DNA of 64,000 bases. Origin: Flavobacterium silvaticum. GTDB lineage: Bacteria > Bacteroidota > Bacteroidia > Flavobacteriales > Flavobacteriaceae. Positions 61,968-64,000 of the stretch are shown one piece after another. The notes under the pieces were generated by a model. The model searched no databases, had not been told where the DNA came from, and saw only the letters and a program-made list of their open reading frames with translations. How positions within the stretch are numbered: the first letter of the stretch is position 1; each line of letters begins with the position of its first letter. The translations under genes were made by a program, and so were the position numbers. The stretch covers positions 1 through 64,000 of the forward strand of contig NZ_JAAMPU010000099.1 in NCBI RefSeq assembly GCF_012911565.1, read 5' to 3'.

Positions 61968-63484
61968 TGGAACAAGTACCTGTAAGTGATTTAGAACAAA
62001 TTCAAAACTTCAAAGGCAAATATCCAAGGCAACTCTGGTATTTGTTTTTCAGTGAAATGTGGGAGCGTTTTTCGTTTTACGGGATGCGCGGCATGCTGTA
62101 TTTTTTCATGGTGCATCAGTTGTTGATGAATAAGGAAGAAGCCAATTTGCAGTATGGTGCGACACAGGCCTGGGTTTATGCATTCACTTTTATAGGTGGT
62201 TTTTTTGCCGATAAAATCTTCGGATTCCGCCGCTCGTTATTCTGGGGTGGATTGCTGATGATTGTCGGAAGCATTATTCTCGCTGTCGATCCGAAACAAT
62301 TCTTTTTTCTAGGAGTCAGCTTCACGATTGTGGGAACCGGGTTTTTCAAGCCGAATATTTCCTCGATGGTCGGAAAACTCTATAAGGACGATGACAATAG
62401 AAGAGATGCCGGTTTTTCATTGTTTTATGCCGGGGTGAATCTGGGCGCAATTCTCGGAGGATATTTTTGTATCGCTATTGGTAAGCGTGAAATGTTTTCG
62501 ACACTGATTCCTGAAGGACTCGAATGGAACGTAGCCTTCAGTTTGGCATCAGTGGTTATGATAATCAGCCTTTTGACTTTTGTACGGACACAAAAAAGCC
62601 TTGGTTCTATTGGTTTATCCCCGTTGACAACCGTGACTAAAAGTAAAAGGCAAATGCTGGAATGGTCAACCTATCTGGGTTCGCTTGTTCTGGTTCCGAT
62701 AATAATGATCATGGTTTCCAATACGGTCTACACCGATTATTTCATGTATATCATTGGGCCGGTTTCGATTATATATTTATTGTACGAAATGCGTGGATTC
62801 AGTCCTTCCCAGAATAAGAAATTGTTTGCTGCCTTGATATTCATGTTGTTCTCGATTGTATTTTGGGCATTTTTTGAACAGAGCGGCGGATCGTTAAGTG
62901 ATTTTGCAGCAGAAAACCTGAATAATTCCGTTTTGGGATTTAAGTTAGATCCTAATGGTGTCAACAATTCCGCGAACTCTGTGTTTGTCGTAGCTTTTGC
63001 AGCACTCGTAGGTATTGTATGGCTGTGGTTGGGCAAGAAAAAAGCGGAACCCAATACTGTAGTTAAATTCGGATTGGCATTCCTGTTTCTTGCCGGGGGC
63101 TTTTACCTGTTCTATTACACTAAATTTTTCGCAGACCTTCAGGGTGTGACCTCACTCAATATATTTACATTAGGGTGGTTGGTCATTACGTTCGGGGAAT
63201 TATGTCTTTCACCAATTGGAATGTCTGCCATGACTAAATTATCACCTCAAAAGACACAGGCTGTTATCATGGGAATGTGGTTTCTGGCGAGCGCCTACGG
63301 ACAATATTTTGCCGGATTGCTTGGAGCCAATATAGCACAAGCATCTGCCAATTCATCCAACTTCGATAAATTGATCGTATATGCCGACGGATACAAACAG
63401 CTCGCTATTTACGCGCTTGTAGCCGGAGTTGTATTGATTGTAATTTCGCCCGTAGTCCGTAAGTTGATGCAAGAAGTAAAATAA
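61967..63484 (+). CDS. POT/PTR family peptide transporter 3
   Basis: A 505-residue transporter with ExxER at E30-M-W-E33-R34 (SEMWERFSFYGMRG) and FFEQSGGSLSDFAAEN in helix 7, so closer to transporter 1 in that motif. GFFADKIFGFRRSLFWGG is the loop 2-3 signature and FGELCLSPIGMSAMTKLSP the usual helix-10 motif. It starts within the stop of the previous gene (TAATG, 1-bp overlap). Imports di/tripeptides; specificity unknown. Confidence 0.93.
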   Translation: MEQVPVSDLEQIQNFKGKYPRQLWYLFFSEMWERFSFYGMRGMLYFFMVHQLLMNKEEANLQYGATQAWVYAFTFIGGFFADKIFGFRRSLFWGGLLMIVGSIILAVDPKQFFFLGVSFTIVGTGFFKPNISSMVGKLYKDDDNRRDAGFSLFYAGVNLGAILGGYFCIAIGKREMFSTLIPEGLEWNVAFSLASVVMIISLLTFVRTQKSLGSIGLSPLTTVTKSKRQMLEWSTYLGSLVLVPIIMIMVSNTVYTDYFMYIIGPVSIIYLLYEMRGFSPSQNKKLFAALIFMLFSIVFWAFFEQSGGSLSDFAAENLNNSVLGFKLDPNGVNNSANSVFVVAFAALVGIVWLWLGKKKAEPNTVVKFGLAFLFLAGGFYLFYYTKFFADLQGVTSLNIFTLGWLVITFGELCLSPIGMSAMTKLSPQKTQAVIMGMWFLASAYGQYFAGLLGANIAQASANSSNFDKLIVYADGYKQLAIYALVAGVVLIVISPVVRKLMQEVK

Positions 63485-63514
63485 TTACCTTAGCAACGTT
63501 TTAATGAAAAGAAA

Positions 63515-63982
63515 ATGAAAAAGATACTGTTGATTTTATTGTTTATCGTTTCCCCAATGCTGATCCAGGCACAGGAACTTAAATGGTACACCAATCTTGA
63601 TGAAGCTGTAAAGGTTTCTGAAAAATCCAAAAAGCCGCTTTTGTTGTTTTTTACCGGAAGCGATTGGTGTGGCTGGTGCATCCGTCTGCAAAATGAAGTG
63701 CTTAAAACCCCGGAATTTACGGCATGGGCCAAAGAGAATGTCGTTCTTGTAGAACTTGATTTCCCTCGCCGCACACCGCAACCGGATGCAATCCGTAACC
63801 AGAATGCCCAATTGCAGCAATTCTTTGGCGTACGCGGTTATCCGACGGTTTGGTTCGCGAAGGCCAATTTCGACAAGACGGCAAACAAGATGAATTTCGA
63901 GCAATTGGGTAAAACAGGTTATGTTGCCGGCGGTCCGGCTGCATGGCTTCAAGGCGCGAACCAAATCATCAAAAAAACCTGA
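63515..63982 (+). CDS. Thioredoxin-family exported protein
   Basis: A 155-residue protein with a signal peptide (MKKILLILLFIVSPMLIQAQ) and a thioredoxin fold of the DUF255/TlpA-like type. The active site is SDWCGWCIRLQNEV, a CGWC redox pair, followed by VRGYPTVWFAK with the cis-Pro. It should act as a periplasmic thiol-disulfide oxidoreductase. A weak -7-like TACCTTAG lies at 63486-63493. It follows the peptide-transporter operon by 30 bp. Confidence 0.9.
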   Translation: MKKILLILLFIVSPMLIQAQELKWYTNLDEAVKVSEKSKKPLLLFFTGSDWCGWCIRLQNEVLKTPEFTAWAKENVVLVELDFPRRTPQPDAIRNQNAQLQQFFGVRGYPTVWFAKANFDKTANKMNFEQLGKTGYVAGGPAAWLQGANQIIKKT

Positions 63983-64000
63983 TTTAAAAAGATAGCATAA

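Noticed and set aside
58774-63484. Three similar transporters as an assembly duplication
   Set aside because: The paralogues differ widely in length and sequence, so they are distinct genes.

Overview
The window looks like chromosome of a Flavobacterium-type Bacteroidota (inference). The sequence shows promoters of the Bacteroidota form (-7 box TAnnTTTG, often exactly TATCTTTG), T9SS C-terminal sorting domains, a SusC/SusD outer-membrane pair, a mevalonate route to isoprenoids and no Shine-Dalgarno pattern. No plasmid, phage, CRISPR or intact insertion sequence was seen.

Layout. 1-1828: 5' part of a secreted delta-60-repeat protein with a 147-bp tandem repeat. 2228-5112: two Crp/Fnr regulators, a small membrane protein, an ABM monooxygenase and a DJ-1/PfpI protein. 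5163-11338: a minus-strand run of small house-keeping and hypothetical genes (DUF1801 twice, GNAT, DUF885 lipoprotein, SnoaL-like, GIY-YIG, rRNA pseudouridine synthase). 11512-17004: a serine hydrolase, then UbiA prenyltransferase, mevalonate kinase, a frameshifted four-helix-bundle gene, diphosphomevalonate decarboxylase and TspO. 17118-23676: two related T9SS proteins, a flavoprotein and a glycerophosphodiesterase. 23698-42636: a complete maltodextrin utilisation locus. 42652-52776: AsmA-like protein with a coupled 56-residue ORF, a T9SS protein, tRNA-Phe, the coaX-OMP-TPR-lptC operon, a PpiD-like isomerase and a methyltransferase. 52773-55066: GHMP kinase and HMG-CoA reductase. 55186-63982: radical SAM protein, DPP-IV peptidase, three tandem POT peptide transporters and a thioredoxin-like protein.

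How genes work together. The maltodextrin locus has a LacI regulator divergent from susC-susD-susE and a T9SS-exported amylase. On the other arm are an inner-membrane sugar transporter, beta-phosphoglucomutase, a GH65 maltose phosphorylase and two GH13 enzymes. Together they suggest surface cleavage, TonB uptake, periplasmic trimming and phosphorolysis to glucose-1-P and then glucose-6-P. Mevalonate genes lie in two blocks (13905-16386 and 52773-55066). The DPP-IV/POT block forms a peptide-scavenging unit.

The most unusual signals are repeats that have reached coding boundaries. (i) Heptamer arrays (GTTAACR) lie as inverted termini around the frameshifted four-helix-bundle gene and supply the last codons and stops of two genes. 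(ii) A REP-like palindrome with 18-bp periodicity lies in frame inside the signal-peptide region of a GH13 enzyme, next to a REP-transposase-like gene whose HUH motif reads RVR. Both would reward comparative work.
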